From assembly GCA_905221605.1 (NCBI GenBank), contig CAJNDS010001191.1, positions 648,644 through 712,643 of the forward strand: a stretch of 64,000 bases of DNA, given 5' to 3'. The translations under genes and the position numbers were made by a program. Below the pieces are notes generated by a model, which saw nothing but the letters and a program-made list of their open reading frames with translations, was not told the DNA's origin and ran no database searches. Source of the stretch: Symbiodinium natans. Its lineage: Eukaryota > Sar > Dinophyceae > Suessiales > Symbiodiniaceae. This document shows positions 1-10,482 of the stretch, one piece after another (the first letter of the stretch is position 1; every line of letters starts with the position of its first letter).

Positions 1-64
1 CTTTTTTTATAATTATACAACTATATAATTCTATATACTTATGTATAAATATATGTATATGCAT
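1..64. repeat. AT-rich low-complexity DNA
   Basis: Alternating A/T-rich stretch at the window edge. The region on to about 280 shows no gene that I can support. Confidence 0.7.
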
Positions 65-291
65 ATCAAGAGACTACGTCCTGTATTTATGACAGGACAC
101 GCCCTTAATGCCTTGGGTGCCCTACGTACATCTAGCCATATCTTCCTGGAGCAAGTTTTAGGACGTTCAGGGGTGCACACCCGGGCCTGAGGCTACCTGT
201 CAATCCCAGCAGATTCTTTGCCCCCATAAAAGAAGGAAGAGGTTCCCAACTATTCGGGAATCACTTCGGACACAACGTTTATCCCTTGCAG

Positions 292-383
292 CCCCAAACC
301 AGAAGTTCTGGAGTCAAGGGAACGTCCGTGACGCCTCCTTCAACTCGCACAGTCGCCACATCAAGCTCAATTACGGTTCATGA
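292..383 (+). CDS. candidate 3'-terminal exon
   Basis: A cttgcag acceptor ends at 291. The frame from 294 is open for 29 codons (contains FWSQGNVRDASFNSHSRHIK) and stops at TGA 381. CCCTAAA repeats follow. No family recognised; short, so chance opening is possible. Confidence 0.4.
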
Positions 384-443
384 GGCAACTATTCCATCTA
401 AACACTAAACCCTAAACCCTGCAACTTGGTCATGGCCCTTCAG

Positions 444-494
444 AAGAGGAAGTTCCGGAATGTGTTCCGAGCACGGCGGAGAGTGGCCAAAACC
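444..494 (+). CDS. candidate basic exon
   Basis: Acceptor cttcag ends at 443. It reads KRKFRNVFRARRRVAKT, strongly basic, and ends at GTAACCCC, where the donor-like GT merges into C-strand telomeric repeat. An ATG at 432 is in frame, so it could also be a first exon. Confidence 0.4.
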
Positions 495-699
495 GTAACC
501 CCAAACCAAACCCTGAACCCACGCAAGTCGAAGTTAGCTCTCCGAGCCTCACAACCCACCTAAAGTGCTTAAACGCTTATAGATAGAGTTAGCTTAGGGA
601 AATCTGCCAATAATTGAAGGTAAAGGGTTCAGAGGTTTAGGGTATGGGGTTTAGGGTCCAGGGCGCCTTCTCTTTTACAACTTTAGGCTTTTGCCTTGC

Positions 700-753
700 T
701 GTTGGTTAGCAGGGAATGAGGGAATTAGGGCCCTGTATATACCCTTTAACAAA
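700..753. mobile_element. MITE family B, left half
   Basis: Matches the left arm of the complete element at 14857-14955 (ttagcagggaatgaggga, then a tataccctttaa centre). It is cut short just before a telomeric array, and the right arm is missing. Confidence 0.55.
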
Positions 754-767
754 CAGTAAGTTCCCCT

Positions 768-853
768 AAGCCCTAAACCCAAAAACCTAAACCCTACAAC
801 CCCAAACCCTAAACCCTAAACTCTAAGCCCTAAACCCTAAACCCCGAACCCTG
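768..853. repeat. interstitial telomeric array, C strand
   Basis: Degenerate CCCTAAA units. The opposite orientation follows at 940-1020, with a non-repeat island between the two. Confidence 0.95.
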
Positions 854-865
854 CCAAACTTCCAG

Positions 866-928
866 GCTCTGGATACGTCTCGCGCACCTGTCCAAAGACC
901 CACAGGAGGCCGAAATCCTGACCGGAGG
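866..928 (+). CDS. candidate internal exon
   Basis: Acceptor ttccag ends at 865. Frame LWIRLAHLSKDPQEAEILTG, ending at GTGGGG before a G-strand telomeric array. A C-strand array lies upstream. A second frame is also open. Confidence 0.35.
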
Positions 929-1724
929 GTGGGGGCTTAGGGTTGAGGGTTGAGGGTTGAGGGTTTAGGGTCTAGGGTTTAGGCTTTAGGGTTCCGGGGT
1001 CGGGGTTTGGGGTTCAGGTTTCAAATACGGGCTTAGGGTTGAGGGTTCACAGTAAACTTCCAAAAGTTGTAACATCATTACCCTCATACCCCCAGAGGGC
1101 TACGAAAGGGAATCCCAGCACTAATCGTCCTTACACCATGTTCCAACTTTAAGGAGTTTACTGTAGGGTCTAGGGTTTAGGGTTCAGGGTTCAGGGGTCA
1201 GGGTTTGGGGTTCAGGTTTTGTATTCGGGGTTTGAAGAGTTATAGAGGTATTGGGTTACAGAGAAACCGGCCTAACAGGTTTAGAACATAGTTTCAGGAA
1301 TATGGAGTCGTGGGATTAGAAAGTTGTAGGATTACATGGCTTTTGTTCTAAAAGTTTTTCGAGAGGGCAGGGGGCGGGGGGTTGGGGGGTGGGGGGGGCT
1401 ACAGCCTGAACCCTAAACCCTAAACCCGAAGGGAGTGTCAAGGGCCTTTGCAATGTTAGAGGGTTTAGGGTTTAGGGTTTAAGTTTAGGGTATTCTCTCC
1501 TTTTTTGGTGGAGGAATTGGGTTTAGGGCTTTGGGGGTGTCGAATCTTGGGCTACGTTGCCAAACTCTACTTATAGACCCTATGACTCTATGACCCTGCA
1601 ACCCAAAGTGCTTTCGGCTTCCTAAACCCTTGGCCCTAAACCCTAAGCCCCATGGCCCGGAGCGGTGGTTCGAAAGGTTTTTTTGGGCGTTGAAACGGCG
1701 TCTCGATGGTGACTGCGCCTGTGC

Positions 1725-1789
1725 GAAACCCTAAACCCTAACCCCTAAACCCTAAACCCTAAACCCTAAACCCTAAACCCTAAACCCTA
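1725..1789. repeat. interstitial telomeric array, C strand
   Basis: About nine CCCTAAA units, nearly perfect. Confidence 0.97.
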
Positions 1790-1916
1790 CGTTCGGCCAG
1801 AAACGGTCCAGATGTTGATCAGGGCATGTTTTGGGAGTGTGGGGTAGACACTGGCACGGTTCAATGCTTCGTTTCATGGCTGGTCTCTAGACCTAAGTAG
1901 TGCATAGCCTGCATAG

Positions 1917-2096
1917 CCTGCCTTGCATGGACGCCAGAATTTTCTCGAAGTTAGGTCAAGTCTGTTTCGACCAAGCGCCGAGATTTACAACTACCTGTTC
2001 ACCAACGAGATTGGTTCCACCCACGTCGACTTTTACGAGGTGCGCGTGGCATGTGCTGACTTTGTGGACAAGCATGATGGCCTGGTAGCGCGGTAG
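1917..2096 (+). CDS. candidate 3'-terminal exon
   Basis: Open from 1917 to a TAG at 2094 with no internal ATG. The real start is probably an acceptor near 1935 (gccag). Includes SAEIYNYLFTNEIGSTHVDF and ends DKHDGLVAR. Protein-like composition with codon-position bias; family unknown. C-strand repeats start about 45 bp after the stop. Confidence 0.5.
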   Translation, partial: PALHGRQNFLEVRSSLFRPSAEIYNYLFTNEIGSTHVDFYEVRVACADFVDKHDGLVAR

Positions 2097-2228
2097 TTTC
2101 AGAAACGAAAATCAAAGTGGCACCGTAAGGTTTTACTATCCTAAACCCTAAACCCTAAGCCCTAAACCTTTACGGGGTAGCAGTCCCCTTGCACTCGTCC
2201 TGGTGGGAACAACGACCCAGTCCTGCAG

Positions 2229-2278
2229 GATCCAGTCCTTACAGAGCCTGCGATTAACGGGAGCCCTGACTCTTCCCG
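2229..2278 (+). CDS. candidate internal exon
   Basis: Acceptor cctgcag ends at 2228. Reads DPVLTEPAINGSPDSSR and ends at GTAAACCCTAAACCC, so the first telomeric unit itself forms a good donor-like GTAAAC. Confidence 0.35.
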
Positions 2279-2855
2279 GTAAACCCTAAACCCTAAACCC
2301 TAAACCCTAAACCCTAAACATCTACCTCGGCGATGGCTACTTGAAGCGCTTTGCTCGAGTAAGAAAAATGATGATGCAGTGCTTATGTGCCTGACCATCT
2401 AAGGTGCTGTCCTGCCCCACACACACACACCGCCAGCTAGAACAAGAACTCGGCTTCAGGGGTGTAGGACTTCGGGTTTAAGGTTTAGGTTTCAGGCTTT
2501 AGGGCTTGGGGTTTATCATTAGCTTAGTTCCTTACTGGGAGCTCATGGAGACACACATATCCGAAACCCCTTCAAATCCCAAAACACTACTTACACTTGA
2601 TAGCCATGTGCGCTCAAGTGGCCCCTTTCAATTCCAAACCCTAAACCCTAAACTAAGCCCTAAACCCTGGGCCCTAAACCCTCCAATCTCACAGGGTTTG
2701 TAGGCCTTGGGTTTAGGGCTTAGGCTTTACGATTCAGCCGAACATGGTTTAGGATTTGGGGCTCCTTGCTTGGTGTTGAGGGTATTAAGAATTCAACATT
2801 TGGGATTTCAGGGTTCGTAGGCTCCAAAGCTCCAAGTAGGGAACTAGAAAAGCCT

Positions 2856-2932
2856 AAACACTCAACCTAAACCCTAAACCCTAAACCCTAAACCCTAATC
2901 CCTAAACCCTAAACCCTAAACCCTAAACCCTA
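2856..2932. repeat. interstitial telomeric array, C strand
   Basis: About ten CCCTAAA units ending in ccctacag, which doubles as an acceptor-like AG for the next island. Confidence 0.95.
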
Positions 2933-2935
2933 CAG

Positions 2936-3006
2936 CCAGAACTGGGCCTATTTCTTCGTGTTGCAGAAGCGCTGGGATGAGGTGCAGCGCTGGGCTTGGG
3001 CTTCAG
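2936..3006 (+). CDS. candidate internal exon
   Basis: Starts straight after a telomeric array ending in tacag. Frame QNWAYFFVLQKRWDEVQRWA, aromatic and charged, ending at CAG|GTTTTC. The other two frames are less protein-like or stopped. Family unknown. Confidence 0.45.
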
Positions 3007-3218
3007 GTTTTCGGGCTGGAGGTTCAGGGCTTCAGAGTTCAGGGGTTGAGTGTTCGTGTCTGTAGGCGAGCTCTGAACCCCACACCCTGAACCCTAAGCG
3101 CCTAAACCCTAAACTCGGAAGCCCACAAGCCCCTAAACCCCTAAACCCTGAACCCTAGACCCCAAATACTAAACCCCTAAGCCCCTAAACACCCTAAGCC
3201 CTGACACCCTCTGACCAG

Positions 3219-3275
3219 GCTGCCGAAGCTGTCCGCATCGGCATGGCCCGCGACGCTCAACCCAAGAGTCGCCAG
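3219..3275 (+). CDS. candidate internal exon
   Basis: Acceptor gaccag ends at 3218. Nineteen codons, AAEAVRIGMARDAQPKSRQ, end at CAG|GTCCCG. Degenerate C-strand repeats lie upstream and G-strand repeats downstream. Confidence 0.4.
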
Positions 3276-3481
3276 GTCCCGAGCATTTCTTGGTTCAGGG
3301 TTCAGGGTTTAGGGTTTAGGGTTTTGGGTTTTGGGTTTAGGGTGGTTCTTGTGGGGTTCTTGGGGGCTTCTTGGGGGGTTCTTTGGGGGGTTCTTGGGGC
3401 TTCTCGGGGTTTAGGGTTTTTGGGGTTTGGGGTTTCGAGTTTAAGGTTTGGGGGTTTGGGGTTGTCGGGGTTTAGGTTGGA

Positions 3482-3560
3482 ATCTTCCCCTTATACTAAC
3501 AGTCCTTAGTGAGGATTTTAGTACACCCGATTAAGTACTGTTAGCATAAGAGGGAACATC
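3482..3560. mobile_element. MITE family E, complete
   Basis: Terminal inverted repeats of the type cttccccttatactaaca / tgttagcataagagggaac. Related copies lie at 35352-35455, 63328-63400 (damaged) and 37926-37963 (right end only). Confidence 0.7.
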
Positions 3561-4047
3561 TCAAGGTTTAGGGGTGTACCGTTTGCATGAGAGGCTGCTC
3601 GGGGTGTTTGTTGCTGGCGTTTGATGCTTCAATGGGGTGTTGGGGTTTCGTTTTTTTTTTTGTGTGTGTGGGGATTTATTTAGGGGCTTCTCAGAAGTTT
3701 TAGGTGTTTCCCAAGGGCTAACAATTTTGCAAGGGGGCTTCTTGAGGGAATGTAGGGCTGTTGTGAGTGAATCGGGCTTCTTACGGTTTTCAATGAGCCT
3801 TAAGGGTTCGTTTAGCGCTTTTGAGGGTGTTGAGGGTTCTTGAGCTTCTGTGGTCTTAGGGCATTGAGGGCTTGTAGGGTTCTCAGGGCTTCCAGGGCTG
3901 TTTGTCGAGCTTTGAGAACCCTAAACCCTAAACTTTAAGAACCCTGATCCTGCGTTTTAGAGGGTTTTGCACTAGGGTTTAATGTTGTCTGCTGATTAGT
4001 GGGCCCCCCCCTCCCCCCCTTCAACAAATGGCCCCCGCTCTTTAGTG

Positions 4048-4051
4048 TGTG

Positions 4052-4083
<32 letters not shown>
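4048..4083. repeat. poly-G tract
   Basis: About 30 consecutive G, one of many G or C homopolymers in the window (also 10190-10365, 28097-28112, 54159-54180, 57830-57843). The length may be an assembly or sequencing approximation. Confidence 0.9.
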
Positions 4084-4084
<1 letters not shown>

Positions 4085-4425
4085 GGTCTGGCTTTATATG
4101 ATTTAAAAAGGGATGAGTTTATATGAATTTCAAAGGGGTCCATATGATCTTAAACGGGATGAGCTTATATGAAATTTAAATAGGATCCATCTGATATTAT
4201 ATGCGATGAGCTTATATGAATTTAAACAGGATCCATATGATCTTAAAGGGGTTGAGCTTACATGAATTTTAACAGGATCCCGATGATGTTTTAAAGGGAT
4301 GAGCTTGCATGAATTTAAAGGGATCCATATGTTTTTTCACGGGGTGAGACTGTATGACATGAAAAGGGATCCACATGATTTTGAAAGGGATGAGTTTATA
4401 TGAATTGAAAGGGGACCCATCTACC
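4085..4425. repeat. tandem repeat, unit about 43 bp
   Basis: Alternating half-units: rgggatgagcttatatgaa, then taaacaggatccatatgat. About eight degraded copies. ORFs here are by-products of the repeat. Confidence 0.85.
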
Positions 4426-4459
4426 CCAACCAAGCCAGCCCGCAAACAAAAAATCATTC

Positions 4460-4835
4460 CGGGCATTCGGGCAGCTGCTGGACTGCCCCCTTTGAAGTTG
4501 ATTGCCTGGCCTCGATCCAAAAGCATTAAGGAAATCTTAGCTTAGGGGCTGCCCTGGAGACATAAGATTTCAGGGCCCGACAACCTCAGGCCTCAAGGTT
4601 TAGGAAGCCTCAGCCCTTAGGCCTCTGGATCCAAATCCAACTTGGCCGCGAAAAAACATAATTCCGAGGAGCCAAGCGTTTTATATTATACGGCATTCGG
4701 GCAGCTGCTGGACTACCCCCTTTGAAATTTTGATTGCCTGGCCTCGGTACAAAAAGCATTTCATAAGGAAATCTTAGCTTTGGGGCTGGCCTCCCGACAA
4801 CCTCAGGCCTCAAGGTTTCAGGAATTGAGCCTTTG
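4460..4835. repeat. direct duplication, offset about 230 bp
   Basis: The stretch starting cattcgggcagctgctggac at 4464 recurs at 4694 and runs on through attgcctggcctcg and cctcaggcctcaaggttt. The two copies differ by small indels. A shorter echo (cacaattccggggg) lies near 4940 and 4997. Confidence 0.85.
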
Positions 4836-5326
4836 CTCAGGCTCAGATCTTTGGTCTCTCAGGCTCAGTTCAGAAGCGATTTCTAGACAACAACGCCATT
4901 CAACAGCCTCGCCGAAATTTTGCATCGCCCGATTTTCTTTCACAATTCCGGGGTGCCTCCTCAAATCGACCGCCTGAATAGTTTTTGGGTTTTTTTCACA
5001 ATTCCGGGGGGGGGGGGGGGGGAACACTAATCAGGATATAACATTAGGGTTTAGGGTTTAGGGTTTGGGGTTTCGGGGAGCTCTTAGGGTTGCAAGGGGC
5101 GCTTCAGGCGTGTGGCTTTAGACTTCTTTTCGGCTTTAGGGAGTTCTTCGCTCTTGCCGCTGCGGCTCCCAGGGGGGTCGGAAGGATGTCGGTTAGCATT
5201 CACTTATGGTCCCTGCAGAAGTATCCCTAAACCCGAAACCCTAAACCCTAAACCCTAAACCCTAAACCCTAAACCCTAAACCCCAACAAGTTGTGTGGCT
5301 CTAGGATCCCAGGGCCTTAAGATTCT

Positions 5327-5407
5327 CTTGGTAGCCCAGTGGTACCCTTTACCCTTCTTTTGGTTCTGGGTTTCCTTTCTAAAGTACAAAAAAGGTGCCC
5401 TTATTAT
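5327..5407. mobile_element. MITE family C, left part of a split copy
   Basis: Begins cttggtagcccagtggtacc like the complete copies at 46129 and 53778, and breaks off at ccttattat, where a telomeric array starts. The missing 25-bp right end lies at 7060-7085. Confidence 0.75.
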
Positions 5408-7059
5408 TAGGGCTTAGGGTTTAGGGTTTAGGGTTTAGGGTTTAGGGTTTAGGGTTTAGGGTTTAGGGTTTAGGGTTTAGGGTTTAGGGTGTGTCAGGGG
5501 AGGGCGCGCGCTCGGGTGTGAAACACCCCGGGCCGCTCGCTCGCGTTGCCCGTCAACCCACCCCGGCCACCCAAACTATACTCTATTAGGGTTTAGGGTT
5601 TATGGAATTTATTTTCTTGTGCCCTGATGTTTGCTTTGATGTTTTTAAAGTTGCGCTGTTAGGGCTGAAACTGGGGTTGGGGGTAGCCTCGGCCCTTTTC
5701 GGGCCTGCGGCGTGTCAGGGCCCGTAGAGGCCCTAATTTATTTGAAGGTCAGGGAAACCTTTGTGCCTGCTCCTGGATTCCCCTTCTTAAGGTCCTCTGG
5801 GGGCCTTTTGGGGGCTTCCTGGGGGCTTTCCTGGCCCTTCCGGGGTAAAATGAAGGGGTGCCCAAAACCATCGATGTCAGTACCAAAAAATCGCAGTTTT
5901 CATTGCGGGTACGGGCATCCTGGGGTCCCCTTCTTTTAGGGGCCTTATGAAGCCTTTTGGTGGCTCTTGGGGTCTCTCGCCCTGTTCGGACCTTCGGCGT
6001 GTCAGGGGCCGTAGAGGCTTATTCATCTGAAGGTCAGGGAACCTATTAATTTTTTTTCGCCAATGCGTATTTCAATCGCTAGGGTTTAAGCTGGGGTTCG
6101 GGGTAGCCTCGACCCTTTTCGGGCCTTCGGCACGTTAGGGCCCGTAGAGGCCCTTATTTGCTTGAAGGCCTTCGCAGGGTTTTGCGGTGTTAGGGTTCAA
6201 GCTGGGGTTCGGGGTACTCGGCCCTTTTCGGGCCTTCGGCACGTCAGGGCCCGTAGAGGCCCTTGCTGATTTGGGGGCTTCCTGGGCTTTCCTGGTCCTT
6301 TTCGGGTGAAATGGAGGGGTGCCCAAAACCATCGAGTTCAGTACTAAAAAAATAACATTTTTCATTGTGGGCAGGGGTGCCTAAAACCATCTTCAATATT
6401 CAAAAATCGCATTTTTCATTGCGGGCACGGACAAATCTTGTGCCCTTCTTTTAGGGGCCCTTTTAAGCTTTTGAAGTTTTGGTGGCTCTTGGCGCCTCTT
6501 GGGGGCTTCCTGGGCTTTCCTGGCGCTTCTGGTGTACAATGGAGGGGCGCGCAAAACCACCCGGCCTTTCCAGGCCCTTGACCCTGGAATTCAAAAAAAG
6601 CCCTTGTTGGAGGGGTTGGCCTGGGGGCCTTGGCCAGGCTTTTGGCCCTGGTTGGGGGGGACCCTTGGCCCGGCGGGCGCTTGGCCCGGGTTCCTTGCCC
6701 CTCGGAAGCCCTTGGCGGAGGGGGAGGTCTGACCCAAAATCACAACATTGAGACCAGTGTGCCTGGACGCCGGGCCAGCCTCCTGCTCCAGGAATCCAGC
6801 CACCAGGGGCCGAGAAAGGGGCCCGGCAAACCCTGAACCCAAAACCCTGAACCGAGTACTGACGTTGTCGTAAAAAAGGCCGATGTCCGTTGGCCTGTCC
6901 AGGACAGACGGTGAGGCTTAACCCTCACCTTTTCCGTTTCTCTTTTCGCTTGGGCGCTCGGGCTGTAAGGCCCTCGGCCGAGCGTTCGGGGTCTGTCGCT
7001 CGACGGAAGCGACCCCTCACTTAGTTTAGGGTTTAGGGTTTAGGGTTTAGGGTTTAGGG
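5408..7059. mobile_element. telomere-repeat-bounded insertion in MITE C
   Basis: A 1652-bp segment that starts with a G-strand TTTAGGG array (5408-5489) and ends with another in the same orientation (7023-7059). Removing it rejoins the two parts of MITE C into a normal-length element. TAT is present at both junctions and fits a 3-bp target duplication. Inside are a degenerate tandem repeat and no convincing ORF. I know of no named element class like this. Confidence 0.6.
5640..6560. repeat. degenerate tandem repeat block
   Basis: Recurrent modules: a 'ggggtagcctcggcccttttcgggcc ... cagggcccgtagaggccc' type (near 5675, 5975, 6095, 6200) and a 'aggggtgcccaaaaccatcg ... tttttcattgcggg' type (near 5850, 6310, 6375). 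The period is irregular (about 110-300 bp). Confidence 0.75.
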
Positions 7060-7085
7060 TATAATGTGGCTACTGGGCTACTAAG
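7060..7085. mobile_element. MITE family C, right end of the split copy
   Basis: tataatgtggctactgggct matches the right terminal repeat of complete C copies and follows directly on a telomeric array. It pairs with 5327-5407. Confidence 0.7.
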
Positions 7086-7144
7086 AGATTCTGGGGTATC
7101 AAAGCTAACGGATTATCGGGCTTAGGGTCGAGGGCTATTGTAGT

Positions 7145-7222
7145 TTAGGGTTTAGGGTTTTGGGTTTTGGGTTTTGGGTTTTGGGTTTAGGGTTTAGGGT
7201 TTAGGGTTTAGGGGGTTTAGGG
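7145..7222. repeat. interstitial telomeric array, G strand
   Basis: Mixed TTTAGGG and TTTTGGG units. The following 7230-7480 is unique DNA with only weak ORFs. Confidence 0.95.
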
Positions 7223-7557
7223 GGCGACTCATTGAGAGGGCCCCTTCGGAGAATTCGGGAGTCGAGGTTCAGTGGGTTTTATTGCTTGAGTGTTTTGGGG
7301 TTGTGGCTTTGCATCGTTTGAGCTCCCGAACCTATGGCCAATGGCTTCAGCTTGAAACGGTGGGATTGGAACGCCTGCGGAATTGGGCCTGCTGTTTCAA
7401 CAAAAACGTGCACAGATCACCTGTATCTTGTGGGCAGAATGAGCTGATGGTTGCCGGGTTTACACTTTGGGTTCAAGGCCTTTCAAACACCCTAAACCCT
7501 AAACCCTAAACCCTAAACCCTAAACCCCAAACCCTACACCGCACATTCGATCTTCAG

Positions 7558-7610
7558 GAATGACCCGCTGCCGCGAGAAGGTGCAAAAGCCAGGGGCCCT
7601 GGCTGCCTGA
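7558..7610 (+). CDS. possible 3'-terminal exon
   Basis: Acceptor tcttcag ends at 7557. Reads MTRCREKVQKPGALAA then TGA. Short; chance is a real alternative. 7620-8270 is otherwise unique DNA without a supported gene. Confidence 0.28.
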
Positions 7611-8279
7611 GATTTGTTTCGAGTTCTATCGAGCTCTCAGTCAAGTTCTTAGCACCCTTTTGATACTACAGTAAAGGGTTTAGGTTTTCAGGGTTTAGGG
7701 CATATTTTTTCTAAAGTGTCCCTTTTGATACCCATAATAACAATAAGAAGAATCGTAGTAATAGTAGTCGTAAGAACAATAATACTGTTTAATCCTATGT
7801 TCAGAAAGCAAGCCGAGCTATCTTGTATCTTTTCTAACTCACCAAAATGGCAAAAAGCAAGTCCTGAAGGTATGCCAGGTATGGTCTTCCTCCGAGGGGT
7901 TAGGGCCTAGGTAAACCCTGTAAAGCCCAAACTCTGCAGGATCTTCGCTTGAATGGGTGGTGCTGCAATGGTTGAAGGGGCTTAGTTCTTCATGAGGACG
8001 AACCGCCTTTCTAACCGTCAACTTAAGATGCCCTTCGGCATTGTGGCAGTCTGTAGCAGGGAGAGTATGGTTCAGAGGGTGAATTACAGTTGCCTATTGC
8101 CTCTTGCGGCGGCTGTGTCTGCAAGGGGGAATCTGCCTAAACTCCAAAGTTTAAGAAACTCCAAACCCATTAACCCCACACTTTTAAACTCAAACCCTAA
8201 ACCCTTATCCCTTAACCCTTAACCCTTAAACCCCTCAAACTCTTAAACCCCAACCCTCGAACCCATGCGCCGTAGCCGG

Positions 8280-8477
8280 CTGGTTCTTAGCATGCAATGA
8301 GGGAATGAGGGCCCTATATACCCTTTAAGGGATTATCCCCAAGGCCTAAACCCCAAACCCTAAACCCTAAACCCTAACCCTAAACCCTAAACCCTAAACC
8401 CTAAACCCTAAACCCTAAACCCTAAACCCTAAACCCTAAACCCTAAACCCTAAACCCTAAACCCAACTGAGAACCAG
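8280..8477. mobile_element. MITE family B carrying a telomeric array
   Basis: Left arm 8280-8336 (tggttcttagcatgcaatga ... tttaagggattat), then CCCTAAA repeats 8345-8463, then the right terminus actgagaaccag at 8466-8477. The right inner arm of the element is missing, so the array replaced rather than simply entered it. Confidence 0.6.
8345..8463. repeat. interstitial telomeric array, C strand
   Basis: About 17 units, nearly perfect, inside the MITE B remnant. Confidence 0.97.
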
Positions 8478-8647
8478 GGGGTAGGTGTCTCATGCCTGCA
8501 AGGGCCATTGGCTCCCACGTCTCCAGGGCCGACCCAGGCCCTTAGGATTTAGGGTTTGGGGCTTGGGGCTTGGGGCTTGGGGAGGGTTTAGGGTTTAGGG
8601 TTTAGGGTTTAGGGTTTAGGGCCCTAAACCCTGAACACTTCACCGAG

Positions 8648-8752
8648 GTTCTGGTCATCCTTCTGTATGCAAATCTCAAGTGCCTTGCTTCGGGGATCAT
8701 CAATGGAGTCTTGCATCAACATTTCAGTCGAATGCGAACGGATAAGCCCTGA
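8648..8752 (+). CDS. candidate hydrophobic 3'-terminal exon
   Basis: Open 34 codons to TGA 8750. Starts VLVILLYANLKCLASGIING, which could be a membrane segment, and ends RMRTDKP. Acceptor accgag ends at 8647. A G-strand array lies just upstream. Confidence 0.42.
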   Translation, partial: VLVILLYANLKCLASGIINGVLHQHFSRMRTDKP

Positions 8753-8971
8753 GCCATACTTGAGCCGTAACCCCTAAACCCCAAGGGCTAAGGTTTGGAG
8801 GCCCAAAATTCTCGAAGGCACTTGGGAAAACATATATATATATATATATGTATGTTTTTCTTTCTCTCTCTTAGAACAGTCCGTTGGTTTCAAAGATATG
8901 GGCCCATACCATTAGCAGGTCGTTTTCAACTGGGCTCTAAGGGCAACGGAGAATTAAGGCTCACGGCTCTG

Positions 8972-9089
8972 CTACTGTTTGCTTAAGAAGCCCCCCCCCC
9001 CCCAAAAAAAAAAAAAAGAATCATTCTTCCCTACAAGGGTAATAAGGGGATTGTGTGGTTGTTCTGTTTTTGGGGTTCATCAGCAAATA
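8972..9089. mobile_element. MITE family A, fused to part of D
   Basis: Left end ctactgtttgcttaagaa and right end ggttcatcagcaaata are the inverted termini of family A. It continues directly into the left end of family D (tacttggaggttcatggtac, to about 9153). Confidence 0.7.
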
Positions 9090-9256
9090 CTTGGAGGTTC
9101 ATGGTACTTAATAACCAATATTATACCTGCACGTATAGCCCACTTATTAGAACTGGGGACACCCAAGCCGAAGAGTAGGTTTAGAAGGTTGGTTTTAGGG
9201 TTGAGGGTTTAGGGTTTAGGGTGATTCCAGGGCTTCGTCAACCAATGTTTGTGCAG

Positions 9257-9324
9257 GCAGTCCATCAGATCCGCTGCGGCCGACGTTCAACGCCATCACT
9301 GTCGAGGAGGCCTTGTTGTTGTAG
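9257..9324 (+). CDS. candidate 3'-terminal exon
   Basis: Acceptor tttgtgcag ends at 9256. Reads SPSDPLRPTFNAITVEEALL, one more L, then TAG. Protein-like; family unknown. Confidence 0.4.
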
Positions 9325-9836
9325 AGTCTGGGATCCGGAGTAGGCCCTTACTGTTTAGGTTCCCCCATAAAGCCCCTTTAAACCCAAAGGGGTACCCCTT
9401 TCATCACTAGGTTGCTCTTGGGTCCAGAGGTAAGGAAGAGCATCAACCCTAAACCCTATAAACCCTAAACCAATGATTCTGTGTTTTAGGGTCTCATGTT
9501 CCAATGGGACCGTCATTTGGACCCCCAAAGCTCCTGCGCTCCAACGCTATGCCTCCTAGGGTTTAGGGTGTTAAAGGTCTAAAGGTTTTCAGAGGGTTTC
9601 GGGCTCAGAGATTTTAACGTTTACGGACACTATGTTTCAGGGTTAGGGTATAAAGGTTCTCAGGTTCCGCTTCATTGTTGGGTTCTTAGGGGAGGGGGGT
9701 TCAAGGGTGGGGAACCAACCTTGGGTACCCCCTGAAACCCCCTAAACCCTAAACCCTAAACCCTAGGCCTAAACCCTAAACCCTAAAACCCCCCCCCCCC
9801 CCTGAAGCCTCCTCCCTTAGAGCCCTAGAACTTCAG

Positions 9837-9918
9837 GCCAAGCAGCTCCACCGGCCGGCCCAGATGCGCCCCAACCAGCAGCGCGGCACCCCAGAAGCCT
9901 TGAGGGGGTTCAGGGGTG
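9837..9918 (+). CDS. candidate internal exon, P/Q/R-rich
   Basis: Acceptor cttcag ends at 9836. Reads AKQLHRPAQMRPNQQRGTPE then ALRGFRG, ending at GTAAAAAC. C-strand repeat and poly-C lie upstream. Confidence 0.4.
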
Positions 9919-10189
9919 GTAAAAACCTTAAACCCTAAAACCAAAATTTTAAAACCTTAAGCCCTAAACCCTAAACTCTAAACCCTACACACGAGTCGCC
10001 GTCATGTTGAACCCTGCACTGGGTCCTGGCTTGCGAAAAGCTTGAGTGATTCCCACCATGACCCTCAACTGTCTGAACCCTTTAGGGTTTAGGGTATAGG
10101 GTTTAGGGTTTAGAGTTTAGGGTTTAGGGTTTAGGGTTATGGACAGCCCCTAGACCACCTTGCCTGCAACCAGTCAACAGCTCATCCAC

Positions 10190-10366
10190 CCCACCCCCCC
10201 ACCCCCCCCACCCCACCCCTCCCACCCCACCCCCCCCACCCCCCACCCCCCACCCCCCACCCCCCACCCCCACCCCCCACCCCCCCACCCCCCCCCCCCA
10301 CCCCCCCCCCCACGCCACCCCACCCCCCACCCCCCCACCCCTCCCCACCCACCCCCCCCCCTCCAA
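10190..10366. repeat. C-rich low-complexity tract
   Basis: About 175 bp of CCCCACC-type repeat. ORFs on both strands here (Gly/Trp/Val-rich or Pro/His-rich) are artefacts of the repeat. Confidence 0.95.
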
Positions 10367-10482
10367 AGTTTGTCCACTACCTGATTTTCTTGAAGGCCAG
10401 ACTAAACTATAAACTCTATGAACCTGTAAATCCCGTAAGCCCTTAACCCCTTAACCCCTAAACCCTAGACCCGAAACCCGAA

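Noticed and set aside
4269-5027. Minus-strand ORFs of 67-85 codons
   Set aside because: They overlie the 43-bp tandem repeat and the 230-bp duplication; two of them share the same repeated peptide from the duplicated DNA.
7282-7509. 75-codon + ORF ending NTLNPKP
   Set aside because: Like many ORFs here, it simply ends by reading into CCCTAAA (giving NPKP-stop); no splice signals or composition support it.
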